Shown: positions 49,239 through 58,520, counted from the first letter of the stretch. The stretch: 64,000 bases of DNA from Halovulum sp039180525 (GCA_039180525.1 JBCDDF010000003.1:107944-171943); one strand, 5' to 3'. Made by a program: numbers and translations. Notes: a model not told the origin generated them from the sequence alone.

Positions 49239-51164
49239 ATGGATGGCTTCCTGCTACAGGCTTTCATCTATTTGATCGCCGCGGTCGTCGCGGTGCCGAT
49301 CGCGAACCGGCTGGGGCTCGGCTCTGTCCTTGGCTATCTGATCGCCGGCGTCGTCATTGGCCCGATCCTGGGCATCGTGGGTGCGGAATCGCAGGATTTG
49401 CAGGCCTATGCCGAATTCGGTGTGGTGATGATGCTGTTCCTGATCGGATTGGAATTGCAGCCGCGCGAGCTTTGGAACATGCGCAACCGGCTGCTGGGTC
49501 TGGGTGGCCTGCAGGTCGTGGGCACGACGCTGCTGATCATGGCGGCCGGAATGGTGCTGGGCTTTTCGTGGAGCGTGTCGCTGGCCATCGGGCTGACGCT
49601 GTCGCTGTCATCGACCGCGATCGTGCTGCAGACCCTGGGCGAAAAGGGTCTGACGCGGACCGATGGCGGGCAGGCGAGTTTCTCCGTTCTGTTGGCCCAG
49701 GACATTGCCGTCATCCCGATGCTGGCGCTGATCCCGCTGTTGCCGGTGGCGGCGCTGAGCACCGCGTCGGGCGCACCGCTTAGCGATATCGTCTTCACCG
49801 CCGGCGGCGGCGGCTCGATGATGGAAGGCAAGCCCGGCTGGATCGTGACCCTGGTCGTCCTGGGTTCGGTCGGCGCGATCGTGGCCGGCGGTCACTTCCT
49901 GACCCGCCCCGTCTTCCGGTTCCTGGCCCAGGCCAAAGTGCCGGAGATCTTCACCGCCGGCGCTTTGCTTCTGGTGATCGGCATCGCGCTGTTGATGACG
50001 CTGGTCGGGCTGTCGCCGGCGCTGGGCACGTTCCTGGCTGGCGTGGTGCTGGCCAACAGCGAGTACCGGCACGAATTGGAGGCTGACATCGGGCCCTTCA
50101 AGGGCCTGCTTCTGGGCCTGTTCTTCATCACCGTGGGCGCGGGGATCAATTTCGGCATCCTGGCCGAGCAGTTCTTCGTTGTCGCCGGTTTGACGCTGGG
50201 CCTGATCGCGCTGAAGGCGGGCGTGCTGTTTGCCCTGGCCAAGGTATTCAGGATCCGCGGCGGGGCCGGCTGGCTGTTCGCGCTGGGCCTGGCGCAGGCG
50301 GGCGAATTCGGCTTCGTTCTGCTGAGTTTCAACACCCAGAACGGCGTGATCCCGTTCGAATTGGGACAGACGCTGCAACTGATCGTCACCTTGTCGATGC
50401 TGCTTACACCGGGCCTGTTCATCTTTTACGAGCGTGTCATAGCCGCCCGGATCGACACGGTCGCGCCCGATGATGACGAGATCGACGAGACCGGCCCGAT
50501 CATCGTCGCCGGGCTGGGCCGGTTCGGTCAGGTGGTGAACCGCATGCTGTTGTCCAACGGCCACAAGACGGTGGTGTTGGACTACCATAACGATCTGATC
50601 TCGGGCCTGCGCAGGTTCGGGGTGAAGGCGTTTTTCGGCGACCCGTCGCGCCCCGACCTGCTGCTGGCCGCCGGGATCCGCGAGGCCAAGGTGCTGGTGG
50701 TGGCGATGGATGACCGCGAAAAGGCCGTGCAGATGGTGGAATACGTGACCCGCGAACATCCGCACGTGCATGTGGTGGCGCGGGCCTATGACCGGCAGCA
50801 TGTTTATCAGCTCTATGCCGCGGGCGCGCGCGATATCGTGCGGGAAACCTTCGACAGTTCGGTGCGCGCGGGGCGCTATGCGCTGCTGGCGATGGGCCAT
50901 CACCCGTTCGAGGCGGAACGCGCGAGCCGGCTTTATGTCAAACTCGACCGCAGCAATCTGGCCGATCTGGCACGGCTGTGGGACCCGGACCTTTCGGTGT
51001 TCGAAAACGAGGCCTATGCCGACAAGGCGCGCGAGATCAACCAGAACATGAGCGACCGGATGATGGGGGTGCATGTCTCTTTGCACGAGGAATCCGAACG
51101 CGCCTGGACCCCGCCGCCGAAGGGCGGGTCGGTCAGCGATGGGACCGAAACCGCGGCGGAATAG
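49239..51164 (+). CDS. Kef-type K+/H+ antiporter (CPA2 family)
   Basis: A 641-residue glutathione-regulated potassium-efflux type antiporter. The first 390 residues form the CPA2 membrane domain (LGLGSVLGYLIAGVVIGP, SLSSTAIVLQTLGEKG, LAQDIAVIPMLALIPLLP and SPALGTFLAGVVLANSEYRHELEADI). A TrkA-N/RCK domain follows from about residue 415 (IIVAGLGRFGQVVNRMLLSNG, VVLDYHNDLISGLR, FGDPSRPDLLLAAG). KefB/KefC release potassium and acidify the cell during electrophile stress. It is translationally linked to the flavoprotein gene upstream. Confidence 0.93.
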   Translation: MDGFLLQAFIYLIAAVVAVPIANRLGLGSVLGYLIAGVVIGPILGIVGAESQDLQAYAEFGVVMMLFLIGLELQPRELWNMRNRLLGLGGLQVVGTTLLIMAAGMVLGFSWSVSLAIGLTLSLSSTAIVLQTLGEKGLTRTDGGQASFSVLLAQDIAVIPMLALIPLLPVAALSTASGAPLSDIVFTAGGGGSMMEGKPGWIVTLVVLGSVGAIVAGGHFLTRPVFRFLAQAKVPEIFTAGALLLVIGIALLMTLVGLSPALGTFLAGVVLANSEYRHELEADIGPFKGLLLGLFFITVGAGINFGILAEQFFVVAGLTLGLIALKAGVLFALAKVFRIRGGAGWLFALGLAQAGEFGFVLLSFNTQNGVIPFELGQTLQLIVTLSMLLTPGLFIFYERVIAARIDTVAPDDDEIDETGPIIVAGLGRFGQVVNRMLLSNGHKTVVLDYHNDLISGLRRFGVKAFFGDPSRPDLLLAAGIREAKVLVVAMDDREKAVQMVEYVTREHPHVHVVARAYDRQHVYQLYAAGARDIVRETFDSSVRAGRYALLAMGHHPFEAERASRLYVKLDRSNLADLARLWDPDLSVFENEAYADKAREINQNMSDRMMGVHVSLHEESERAWTPPPKGGSVSDGTETAAE

Positions 51165-51345
51165 GCGTTTGGCGCCCGTTTCCGGTCAAGTTGGGAACGA
51201 ACACCGAATGCGCGGGCGGGCGTGGTTTCCTGCGACCTTAAAACCCGGATGTACACCACAGGATGCGGGCGCCCATGCCACCACGCCGCGAAGCTGGGCG
51301 TTGGTTGGTATTCGGCAAGCGTCGGCGCGCGTATCGGACGGCTGA

Positions 51346-52125
51346 TCAGAGCCGCCGTTCCACCATCATCTTTTTCACCTCGGCAATCGCCTTTGCCGGG
51401 TTCAGGCCCTTGGGGCAGGTTTTCGTGCAGTTCATGATCGTGTGGCAGCGATAGAGCTTGAACGGATCTTCCAACTGGTCCAGCCGCTCTCCTGTTGCCT
51501 CATCGCGGCTGTCGATGATCCAACGATAGGCGTGCAGCAACGCGGCCGGGCCCAGATATCGGTCTCCGTTCCACCAATAGCTGGGGCAGGAGGTGGAGCA
51601 GGACGCGCACATCACGCATTCATAAAGCCCGTCGAGCTTCTTGCGATCCTCGATCGACTGCTTCCACTCTTTGCCCGGCCGGTTCGTCGCCGTCTCCAGC
51701 CAGGGCATGATCGAGGCGTGCTGGGCATAGAAATGGGTCAGATCCGGCACCAGATCCTTAATCACCGGCATATGCGGAAGTGGGTATATCTTTACGTCGC
51801 CCTTTACCTCGTCCAGCCCATAGATGCAGGCGAGCGTGTTGATCCCGTCGATATTCATCGCGCAGGAGCCGCAGATCCCCTCCCGACAGGATCGACGGAA
51901 GGTCAGCGTCGGATCGATCTCGTTTTTGATTTTGATCAGCGCATCCAGCATCATCGGACCGCAGGTATCGAGATCCACGAAATAGGTGTCGACCCGCGGG
52001 TTGGCCTTGGTGTCGGGGTCGTAGCGATAGATCTTGAACGTCTTCAGCCGTGTCGCACCCTTCGGCTTGGGCCAGGTCTTGCCCACCGTGATGCGGGAAT
52101 TCTTGGGCAGCGTCAGTTCGACCAT
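51346..52125 (-). CDS. sdhB: Succinate dehydrogenase iron-sulfur subunit SdhB
   Basis: A 259-residue iron-sulfur protein of complex II. The [2Fe-2S] ligands lie in CREGICGSCAMNIDGINTLAC, the [4Fe-4S] in CVMCASCSTSC and the [3Fe-4S] in CHTIMNCTKTCPKGL. It passes electrons from SdhA FAD to ubiquinone. It is the last gene of the sdh operon, separated from sdhA by three non-sdh genes over about 1.6 kb. Confidence 0.97.
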   Translation of the reverse strand: MVELTLPKNSRITVGKTWPKPKGATRLKTFKIYRYDPDTKANPRVDTYFVDLDTCGPMMLDALIKIKNEIDPTLTFRRSCREGICGSCAMNIDGINTLACIYGLDEVKGDVKIYPLPHMPVIKDLVPDLTHFYAQHASIMPWLETATNRPGKEWKQSIEDRKKLDGLYECVMCASCSTSCPSYWWNGDRYLGPAALLHAYRWIIDSRDEATGERLDQLEDPFKLYRCHTIMNCTKTCPKGLNPAKAIAEVKKMMVERRL

Positions 52126-52135
52126 TGCGTTTTCC

Positions 52136-52543
52136 TCAGGCTGGTGGCGCCACGAATTCGGCCAGCGTGCCGCCGGCCTGAATGAATTCCAGCGCCGCTT
52201 TGCGGGCGGCGTCGTTGAGTGTGTTCCAGATCAGGAGTTCGTCTTCGGTGAAGTTCACCGTCCCCAGATCGGCCAGGCTCCCCGTCCCGACGCGGCTGGC
52301 CGCGGCCATGCACTCTTCGAAGGTTTGCGAACGATCGATGTCGCGAACCCGGTCCTCGACAAGCAAGACCTCGACAAAAGCGCCTTCGCGATCGCGACGC
52401 AACTGCCGGTCTTCGGGCAGCGACGCCTGGGCTTGCTGGAAGCAGGTTTCTTCCTGTTTGGAGGTGAATGTCGGGCCCTCCGGTGCAGGCGAACAAGCGG
52501 CAAGCACCGCGCCGATACCGCTGGAAAGAATCAAGGGTCGCAT
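52136..52543 (-). CDS. Hypothetical lipoprotein A in the sdh operon
   Basis: A 135-residue predicted lipoprotein with signal MRPLILSSGIGAVLAAC and lipobox Cys at about residue 17. The mature part is charged (FTSKQEETCFQQAQASLPED), then DLGTVNFTEDELLIWNTLNDAARKAA ending in FIQAGGTLAEFV. The C-terminal motif IWNTL..A.EFI..GGTL..FV is shared with the next gene, so the two are paralogues. The ATG at 52543 follows GGAGA; an ATG at 52567 overlapping the upstream stop is also possible. Function unknown. Confidence 0.72.
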   Translation of the reverse strand: MRPLILSSGIGAVLAACSPAPEGPTFTSKQEETCFQQAQASLPEDRQLRRDREGAFVEVLLVEDRVRDIDRSQTFEECMAAASRVGTGSLADLGTVNFTEDELLIWNTLNDAARKAALEFIQAGGTLAEFVAPPA

Positions 52544-52566
52544 CGCGTGTCTCCGAAACCTGGCCA

Positions 52567-52833
52567 TCACACTTGCACAAACTGCGTCAGCGTTCCGCCG
52601 CCGGCAATGAACTCGGCGGCCCGCGCCTTCACATCCGGGCGCAATGTGTTCCAGATCACGACCTCATCGGCCGTCAATCCGGGCGGCTGCAGCACATCTG
52701 CAGGCGCGGCTGCGGTCGCACCGGCGGCCGGGTCGGACACCGAGCCTTGCAGCGGTGAGATCGGATCACAACCGGCAAGGACCATCGATCCGCCAAAGCA
52801 CAGCAAAACAACTCTTGCGCGTATCTGTCCCAT
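52567..52833 (-). CDS. Hypothetical lipoprotein B in the sdh operon
   Basis: An 88-residue predicted lipoprotein. The signal peptide ends in a lipobox MVLAGC, Cys22, followed by a short Ala/Pro-rich region and the C-terminal motif DEVVIWNTLRPDVKARAAEFIAGGGTLTQFV. This motif recurs in lipoprotein A, which suggests a tandem duplication. It follows the GT25 gene by 18 nt. No known family is recognised. Confidence 0.72.
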   Translation of the reverse strand: MGQIRARVVLLCFGGSMVLAGCDPISPLQGSVSDPAAGATAAAPADVLQPPGLTADEVVIWNTLRPDVKARAAEFIAGGGTLTQFVQV

Positions 52834-52851
52834 GTCGCCCCTCCAACGGCT

Positions 52852-53694
52852 TTATCCACCTGCCAGTTTCGTACGTCGCCCGATATCGGTCCGGACTTCG
52901 CGAACCGAAGGCAAAACCGAAACCCCTGCAGACAATGCGACAATCCTGTTAAAGATATAGGTGTCAAGTTTCGGACGATCAGGACGCAGAAGATCCGAAA
53001 TCTTCGCGAAGCCGCGCGGATGCCCTTGGCTTCGCCGGAAATCCGAAACGTCAAGGCTTACAGCATATGCCCAATTGTCCACGGGAAACTGCTCTGGCAG
53101 TTGCTCGAAGAGTTCGAGGAGCTTTTCCGCACCCCGGCGCGACACAACGTAAGCGTCGAAGCCGACCCCATTCGGCAGACGGCCCTGCTTGTTGAACCGC
53201 TTGGTCTCAAACTCTTCGGCCGGGAACGTCGCGACCATTCGGCTGTGGAACTCATCCAGGTACAGGCACTGCGGCAATACATCGTCGTTCGGCAATGCGC
53301 GACGGAACAAGATCATCCGCCGATTGCAAAAGATCAAATCGAACGTGAAGCCGTCGCTGAGTGTGTTCGACAGTTCAACGACGGGTTCCTGAAACGCGAC
53401 GTCGTCTTCAACGATCAGCGCGTATTCGTCTGGGCCATTCAGAACCTTGTGCCAGCAATGGGCGTGGCTCAGAAGTATGGCGGCCTCTGCGCATTTGTTG
53501 ACCAGGGCCGGTGTCTTGATCGAAAGCTGACTGCCAGGCGGCAGGTGGTCGCTGATCCGAAAGCCGTCGGCGCGCCCGTCGATTGCGTCGAACCGCGTAA
53601 GTTCCAGATCGAAGTGCGGTTTCACCGACTCGGTGACATATGCCCACCGATCCGCATCTGCGGCGCGATTTATGACATATGTCCTCAGCGCCAT
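52852..53694 (-). CDS. Glycosyltransferase family 25 protein
   Basis: A 280-residue GT25 (LPS biosynthesis glycosyltransferase) protein. The opening LRTYVINRAADADRWAYVTESVKPH, the CAEAAILLSHAHCWHKVL block and YALIVEDDVAFQEP (acidic metal-binding motif) are family features, followed by NGVGFDAYVVSRRGAEKLLELF. Members transfer galactose, glucose or similar sugars to lipooligosaccharide. It starts 6 nt after the sdhA stop, so it is co-transcribed with sdh genes, which is unexpected for an envelope enzyme. Confidence 0.83.
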   Translation of the reverse strand: MALRTYVINRAADADRWAYVTESVKPHFDLELTRFDAIDGRADGFRISDHLPPGSQLSIKTPALVNKCAEAAILLSHAHCWHKVLNGPDEYALIVEDDVAFQEPVVELSNTLSDGFTFDLIFCNRRMILFRRALPNDDVLPQCLYLDEFHSRMVATFPAEEFETKRFNKQGRLPNGVGFDAYVVSRRGAEKLLELFEQLPEQFPVDNWAYAVSLDVSDFRRSQGHPRGFAKISDLLRPDRPKLDTYIFNRIVALSAGVSVLPSVREVRTDIGRRTKLAGG

Positions 53695-53700
53695 GCCGGC

Positions 53701-55509
53701 CTAGTAAACCCGCGCTTTGGGCGCGATTTTCTTCGGGTCTATCCCGCCCTCGTTGTGGCTGGTCAGCGGGTCAACATGGACCCCGCGATAGCTAAGCTTG
53801 ACCACGTTGTCGCCGTCGATATGCGCCAGCGTGTGGACGCGCCAATTCTCGTCATCGCGGTCGGGGTGATCCTCGTGGGCATGCGCCCCACGGCTTTCTT
53901 TGCGCGCCTCGGCACTGACCACGGTGGTCAGCGCGTTGGGCATCAGGTTGGACAATTCCAGCGTTTCCATCAGGTCGGTGTTCCAGATCAGCGACTGATC
54001 GGCGACGCTGAGATCGGCCATGCCAGAGGCGACCTCGGCCATCTTCGCCGCACCTTGCTTCAGCGTCTCCGAAGTGCGGAAGACTGCCGCATCCGCCTGC
54101 ATCGTCTTTTGCATCGCCAGGCGCAGTTCCGCCGTGCCGGTCGTTCCGGTCGCGTGGCGCAGCTTGTCGAAGCGGGCCATCGCCATATCGACGGATTTCT
54201 CGTTCAGGGTCGGGTTCGGCCCCTCCGGATCCACGACCTGGCCCGCCTTGATCGCCGCAGCGCGACCGAACACGACCAGATCGATCAGTGAGTTCGACCC
54301 CAGCCGGTTGGCGCCATGCACGCTGGCGCAGCCGGCCTCGCCCACGGCCATCAAACCGGGCTGCACGGCATCGTCGTCCGCGGCGGTCGGGTTCAACACC
54401 TCGCCCCAATAATTGGTCGGGATGCCGCCCATATTGTAATGGACGGTCGGCAGCACCGGGATCGGTTCCTTGGTGACGTCGACGCCGGCAAAGATCCGCG
54501 CGCTTTCGGAAATTCCGGGCAGGCGTTCGGCGAGGGCTTCCTTCGGCAGATGGTCAAGGTGCAGATGGATGTGATCGGCTTCGTTGCCCACGCCGCGGCC
54601 TTCGCGGATTTCGATCGTCATGCAGCGGCTGACCACATCGCGGCTGGCCAGATCCTTATAGGTCGGCGCATACCGTTCCATGAACCGTTCGCCATCCGAG
54701 TTGGTCAGATAGCCACCCTCGCCCCTGGCGCCCTCGGTAATCAGACAGCCGGCGCCGTAGATGCCGGTGGGGTGGAACTGCACGAACTCCATGTCCTGCA
54801 GCGGCAGGTTCTGGCGGGCAACCATGCCGCCACCGTCCCCGGTACAGGTATGGGCGGAGGTGGCGGAGAAATAGGCCCGGCCATAGCCGCCCGTGGCCAG
54901 AACCACCATTTTTGCGTTGAAACGGTGGATCGTGCCATCGTCCAGCTTCCACGCGATCACGCCCTGGCACTCTCCTTCGTCCGACATGATCAGGTCGATC
55001 GCGAAATACTCGATGAAGAACTCGGCATTGTTCTTCAGGCTTTGGCCGTAGAGCGTGTGCAGGATCGCGTGGCCGGTGCGGTCCGCGGCGGCGCAGGTGC
55101 GCTGCACCGGCGGCCCCTCGCCGAACTCGGTGGTATGCCCGCCGAAGGGGCGTTGATAGATGGTGCCCTCTTCGGTGCGGCTGAAGGGCACGCCGTAATG
55201 CTCAAGCTCGTATACCGCCTTTGGCGCCTCCCGCGCCAGGTATTCCATGGCATCGGAGTCGCCCAGCCAATCCGAGCCCTTCACCGTGTCGTACATGTGC
55301 CACTGCCAGTTGTCGGGCCCCATGTTTCCAAGGCTGGCAGCAATACCGCCTTGGGCGGCGACGGTGTGCGACCGGGTCGGGAAAACCTTGGTCACGCAGG
55401 CTGTCTTGAGCCCTTGTTCGGCCATGCCAAGCGTTGCGCGCAGACCAGACCCGCCGGCCCCCACGACAACAACATCGTAGACATGATCGATGAACTCATA
55501 AGCAGCCAT
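53701..55509 (-). CDS. sdhA: Succinate dehydrogenase flavoprotein subunit SdhA
   Basis: A 602-residue flavoprotein, the expected length. The N-terminal FAD motif is VVVVGAGGSGLRATLGMAEQ, the covalent FAD His lies in PTRSHTVAAQGGIAASLGNM, and the active-site region includes EFVQFHPTGIYGAGCLITEGARGEGG. The C-terminal part has SAEARKESRGAHAHEDHPDRDDENW. It oxidises succinate to fumarate. The ATG at 55509 starts the family homology; a long upstream frame crossing sdhD is a shadow. Confidence 0.97.
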   Translation of the reverse strand: MAAYEFIDHVYDVVVVGAGGSGLRATLGMAEQGLKTACVTKVFPTRSHTVAAQGGIAASLGNMGPDNWQWHMYDTVKGSDWLGDSDAMEYLAREAPKAVYELEHYGVPFSRTEEGTIYQRPFGGHTTEFGEGPPVQRTCAAADRTGHAILHTLYGQSLKNNAEFFIEYFAIDLIMSDEGECQGVIAWKLDDGTIHRFNAKMVVLATGGYGRAYFSATSAHTCTGDGGGMVARQNLPLQDMEFVQFHPTGIYGAGCLITEGARGEGGYLTNSDGERFMERYAPTYKDLASRDVVSRCMTIEIREGRGVGNEADHIHLHLDHLPKEALAERLPGISESARIFAGVDVTKEPIPVLPTVHYNMGGIPTNYWGEVLNPTAADDDAVQPGLMAVGEAGCASVHGANRLGSNSLIDLVVFGRAAAIKAGQVVDPEGPNPTLNEKSVDMAMARFDKLRHATGTTGTAELRLAMQKTMQADAAVFRTSETLKQGAAKMAEVASGMADLSVADQSLIWNTDLMETLELSNLMPNALTTVVSAEARKESRGAHAHEDHPDRDDENWRVHTLAHIDGDNVVKLSYRGVHVDPLTSHNEGGIDPKKIAPKARVY

Positions 55510-55520
55510 GGGGTTTTCTC

Positions 55521-55901
55521 CTAGCCTGCGAAAGCGATCTTTGCGACGGCGAAGACCCCGGTCAGCCCCAACGCCCAGCAGATCAGGGTGTTGGCGACCA
55601 GCGACGCCGTGCGCACAGCCTTTCCATGGATATAGTCTTCGATCACCACCTGCACCCCCTGCATATGGTGGTGCATCGTCACACCGATGAAGAGGATCGC
55701 CACAATTGCGTTGAACGGGTTTTGATAGACGGCGCGAACCTCTTCGAAACCGCCGCCTAGGGCACGGGCGAACGGAAACACGAAAAGGATACCCAGGGGG
55801 ACAAGTGCGATCGACGTGAGCCGGTGGGTCCACCAATGGCCGACGCCTTCTTTGGCAGTTCCCAGGCCCATCACCCGCGCGCGATCCGTGCGATAGCTCA
55901 T
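55521..55901 (-). CDS. sdhD: Succinate dehydrogenase membrane anchor subunit SdhD
   Basis: A 126-residue membrane protein with three predicted helices. The GTAKEGVGHWWTHRLTSIALVPLGILFVFP start, the HHHMQGVQVVIEDYIHGK segment with the heme-ligand His, and the final hydrophobic helix are typical of alphaproteobacterial SdhD. It anchors SdhAB and forms the quinone site with SdhC. Spacing to sdhC is 12 nt and to sdhA 11 nt. Confidence 0.93.
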   Translation of the reverse strand: MSYRTDRARVMGLGTAKEGVGHWWTHRLTSIALVPLGILFVFPFARALGGGFEEVRAVYQNPFNAIVAILFIGVTMHHHMQGVQVVIEDYIHGKAVRTASLVANTLICWALGLTGVFAVAKIAFAG

Positions 55902-55913
55902 CTCGACCGCTCC

Positions 55914-56303
55914 TCAGATAAACACGACGACAAGCGTCAGGATGGTCAGCGCGACAGAGCCGGCCACCACCGCGATGGCGGATTTCTGGACCTGATCAAG
56001 CTCAAAGCCCCGGCCGGTGTCCCAGTAAAGATGCCGGATACCGGTGCAGAAATGGTACCAGAACGCCCATAGTGACCCCAGCAGAACCAGGCCGCCCAGC
56101 CAGGAGGTCAGCAAGCCGTCGACCAGCGCAAACGCCTCCGGCCCCGTTGCGGCGGCCAGAAACCAGCAGACGATCAGAACTGCCGCCAGGGACAGCCCGA
56201 CACCGGTGACGCGATGAAAGATCGACAGCATCGAGGTGATCTGCGGCCGATAGATCGACAGATGCGGCGAAAGCGGGCGATCCCCCCGGTTCACATCGGC
56301 CAT
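55914..56303 (-). CDS. sdhC: Succinate dehydrogenase cytochrome b556 subunit SdhC
   Basis: A 129-residue membrane protein with three helices. RPLSPHLSIYRPQITSMLSIFHRVTGVGLSLA near the N-terminus and HFCTGIRHLYWDTGRGFEL carry the quinone-site Ser/Arg and the heme His. The start at 56303 follows AAGGAG seven nt upstream and begins the homology. It is the first gene of the sdh operon; its promoter should lie in 56304-56526. Confidence 0.94.
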   Translation of the reverse strand: MADVNRGDRPLSPHLSIYRPQITSMLSIFHRVTGVGLSLAAVLIVCWFLAAATGPEAFALVDGLLTSWLGGLVLLGSLWAFWYHFCTGIRHLYWDTGRGFELDQVQKSAIAVVAGSVALTILTLVVVFI

Positions 56304-56526
56304 CGAACACTCCTTTGTTGCGCGGCGCAGTTTAGAATACCACGCGTTTCCCATACCCTAAGCGATTGATCGCACCTGTCCCAGAGGATTTCGCGCCGCA
56401 GCCGAACCGCGCGCCCAAACCGGCCGCGCGCACTTGAAACAGGACAAAACACCGCCGCAATCGGTAAGTCTTTGCGACTTTCGGCTCGGTTGGGCGGGTG
56501 CGCGGCGGTTCGCACCCGGGCACCGC

Positions 56527-56874
56527 TCAGCTTCCCGGTAAGCTGTACGTCACGCCCGGCCCCAGGCCATGGACGGAATCGCGTGCGCGCACGATGACTT
56601 CGGTCACGTCCGATGGGATCACGATACCCGACTGGCTGCGGGTGAAGGGCTGTTCGTTCACGTGCGGGTGCAGCAGTTCGCGATAGCCCAATTCGGTGCC
56701 GTCGGGGGCCAGGACGAACCAGCCATCGGCGTAGTGGTCCCAACCGGTATCGGCATGCGCCACGGTGACGTCGAACCGCCAGGTATCGCCCTGGCGGGTG
56801 GCCTGCACATCGACCACTTCCGCAGGACCGGCCAGCGCGGCGACGGGGAACAAAAGAAGGAGCAAACGCAGCAT
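56527..56874 (-). CDS. Hypothetical secreted protein
   Basis: A 115-residue exported protein. The signal peptide MLRLLLLLFPVAALA ends near residue 15. The mature part begins GPAEVVDVQATRQGDTWRFDVTVAHADTGWDHYADGW and runs through LGYRELLHPHVNEQPFTRSQSGIVI; it looks like a single beta-sandwich domain, with several His residues. No family is recognised with confidence. It is divergent from asd, with 114 nt between starts. Confidence 0.72.
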   Translation of the reverse strand: MLRLLLLLFPVAALAGPAEVVDVQATRQGDTWRFDVTVAHADTGWDHYADGWFVLAPDGTELGYRELLHPHVNEQPFTRSQSGIVIPSDVTEVIVRARDSVHGLGPGVTYSLPGS

Positions 56875-56988
56875 GGTTTTCTCGTACCATCAACCGGTGC
56901 GGGCCCCAAGTCACGACCGCGTGCGGTGCTTTTCTTTTGCGTCGCGCGGGCGTAAGAGGACGCCGCTTTGGGCGCAAGGAGAGGGGCC

Positions 56989-58011
56989 ATGGGTTATCGC
57001 GTCGCCGTCGTGGGCGCCACCGGGAATGTGGGCCGCGAAATGCTGAACATTCTGGCCGAGCGGGCCTTTCCCGCCGACGAGGTGGTGGCTTTGGCCAGCC
57101 GCAGGTCGCTGGGCTCCGAGGTCAGCTATGGCGATGCGACGTTGAAGACGCAGGACCTGGCGACGTTCGACTTTTCCGGCTGGGACATGGCGTTGTTCGC
57201 CATCGGCTCCGACGCCACCAAGGAGTATGCGCCCAAGGCGGCAAATGCGGGCTGCGTGGTGATCGACAATTCCTCGCTCTACCGCTACGAACCCGATATC
57301 CCGCTGATCGTGCCGGAGGTGAACCCCGAGGCGATCGCTCTCGTCGGCAACCGCAACATCATCGCCAACCCCAATTGCTCGACCGCGCAGATGGTCGTGG
57401 CACTCAAGCCGCTGCACGAAAGGGCGCGGATCAAGCGGGTGGTGGTCTCGACCTATCAATCCGTATCCGGCGCCGGTAAGGACGCGATGGACGAGTTGTG
57501 GGACCAGACCAAGGGTATGTACGTGCCGGGTCAGGAAAAGGACCCCGCGACGTTTACCAAGCAGATCGCTTTCAACGTCATTCCCCATATCGACCGATTC
57601 ATGGAGGACGGAACCACCCGCGAAGAATGGAAGATGGTGGCGGAGACCAAGAAGATCGTCGATACCAGCATTCGGGTCACGGCGACCTGTGTGCGCGTGC
57701 CGGTCTTCGTCGGCCATTCCGAGGCGGTGAACCTGGAGTTTGAGGATTTCCTCGATGAAGATGAGGCGCGCGAGATCCTGCGCACCGCGCCTGGCATCAT
57801 GGTGGTCGATAAGCGTGAAGATGGCGGCTACGTCACTCCGGTGGAATCGGTGGGTGAGTTCGCGACCTATGTCAGCCGCATCCGCCAGGATTCGACCGTC
57901 GAGAACGGCCTGAACATGTGGGTGGTCAGCGACAACCTGCGTAAGGGTGCGGCCCTGAATACGGTGCAGATCGCAGAGCTGCTGGGCCGGCGGGTGCTGC
58001 AGGCGGCGTAA
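56989..58011 (+). CDS. asd: Aspartate-semialdehyde dehydrogenase
   Basis: A 340-residue NADPH-dependent dehydrogenase making L-aspartate-4-semialdehyde for lysine, threonine and methionine synthesis. The N-terminal nucleotide motif is VAVVGATGNVGREML and the catalytic Cys130 lies in IANPNCSTAQMV. YQSVSGAGKDAMDEL and the HSEAVNLEFE (base His) segment are also present. The ATG at 56989 has AAGGAGAGGGG upstream. A small hairpin GCCGCG-AAA-CGCGGC follows the stop at 58025-58039. Confidence 0.96.
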   Translation: MGYRVAVVGATGNVGREMLNILAERAFPADEVVALASRRSLGSEVSYGDATLKTQDLATFDFSGWDMALFAIGSDATKEYAPKAANAGCVVIDNSSLYRYEPDIPLIVPEVNPEAIALVGNRNIIANPNCSTAQMVVALKPLHERARIKRVVVSTYQSVSGAGKDAMDELWDQTKGMYVPGQEKDPATFTKQIAFNVIPHIDRFMEDGTTREEWKMVAETKKIVDTSIRVTATCVRVPVFVGHSEAVNLEFEDFLDEDEAREILRTAPGIMVVDKREDGGYVTPVESVGEFATYVSRIRQDSTVENGLNMWVVSDNLRKGAALNTVQIAELLGRRVLQAA

Positions 58012-58145
58012 GCGGTTAGGTCGCGCCGCGAAACGCGGCTTCGGCGTTACCTAAAACTGTTCGCACTTGCACAAGACGCGGTAACCCCATCTTCAACCCC
58101 GCGCCATACCGTGCCGGCTTCAGAGGTGTGGGAAGGATGCGGAAG

Positions 58146-58520
58146 ATGGCACAGATTTTGCCGATCCCTCAGAAATCGAATGTCGGGATGGATCCGGGGA
58201 AGGTCCAGGATCTGGAGGCTTCATTGGGCGCCGATCGCTGTCGGGAGGTCATTGCCGATGCCTGCTTTCAGATCGTCGAAAAGCTGACGGTGTTCGAGTT
58301 GGCCATGGCCGCGGGCAGTGCGGAACAGGCGGCAACGCTCGCCCGGCGGATTGCCGCGGTCGCGGAAGAGGTGGGTATGCTGGAGTTGGGCCATGCGGCG
58401 CGCGCGGCTGCCGAATGCCAACGCGGTGCAGATCCGGTGGCGCGCATGGCGACCGGGCAGCGGTTGCTGCGCGTTGGCACGGTATCGCTGGAACGGCTCT
58501 ACGACAGCACAGGCTACTGA
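58146..58520 (+). CDS. Hpt-like helical protein without the expected phospho-acceptor histidine
   Basis: A 124-residue cytoplasmic, mostly helical protein. Residues about 25-115 resemble a histidine phosphotransfer four-helix bundle: LEASLGADRCREVIADACFQIVEKLTVFE, then LARRIAAVAEEVGMLELGHAARAAE. In Hpt domains the second helix reads AHxLKGxxxxxG; here the His position appears to be Arg. The ATG at 58146 has GGAAGG nine nt upstream. It may be a non-phosphorylatable Hpt relative or only a structural look-alike; function unknown. Confidence 0.55.
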   Translation: MAQILPIPQKSNVGMDPGKVQDLEASLGADRCREVIADACFQIVEKLTVFELAMAAGSAEQAATLARRIAAVAEEVGMLELGHAARAAAECQRGADPVARMATGQRLLRVGTVSLERLYDSTGY

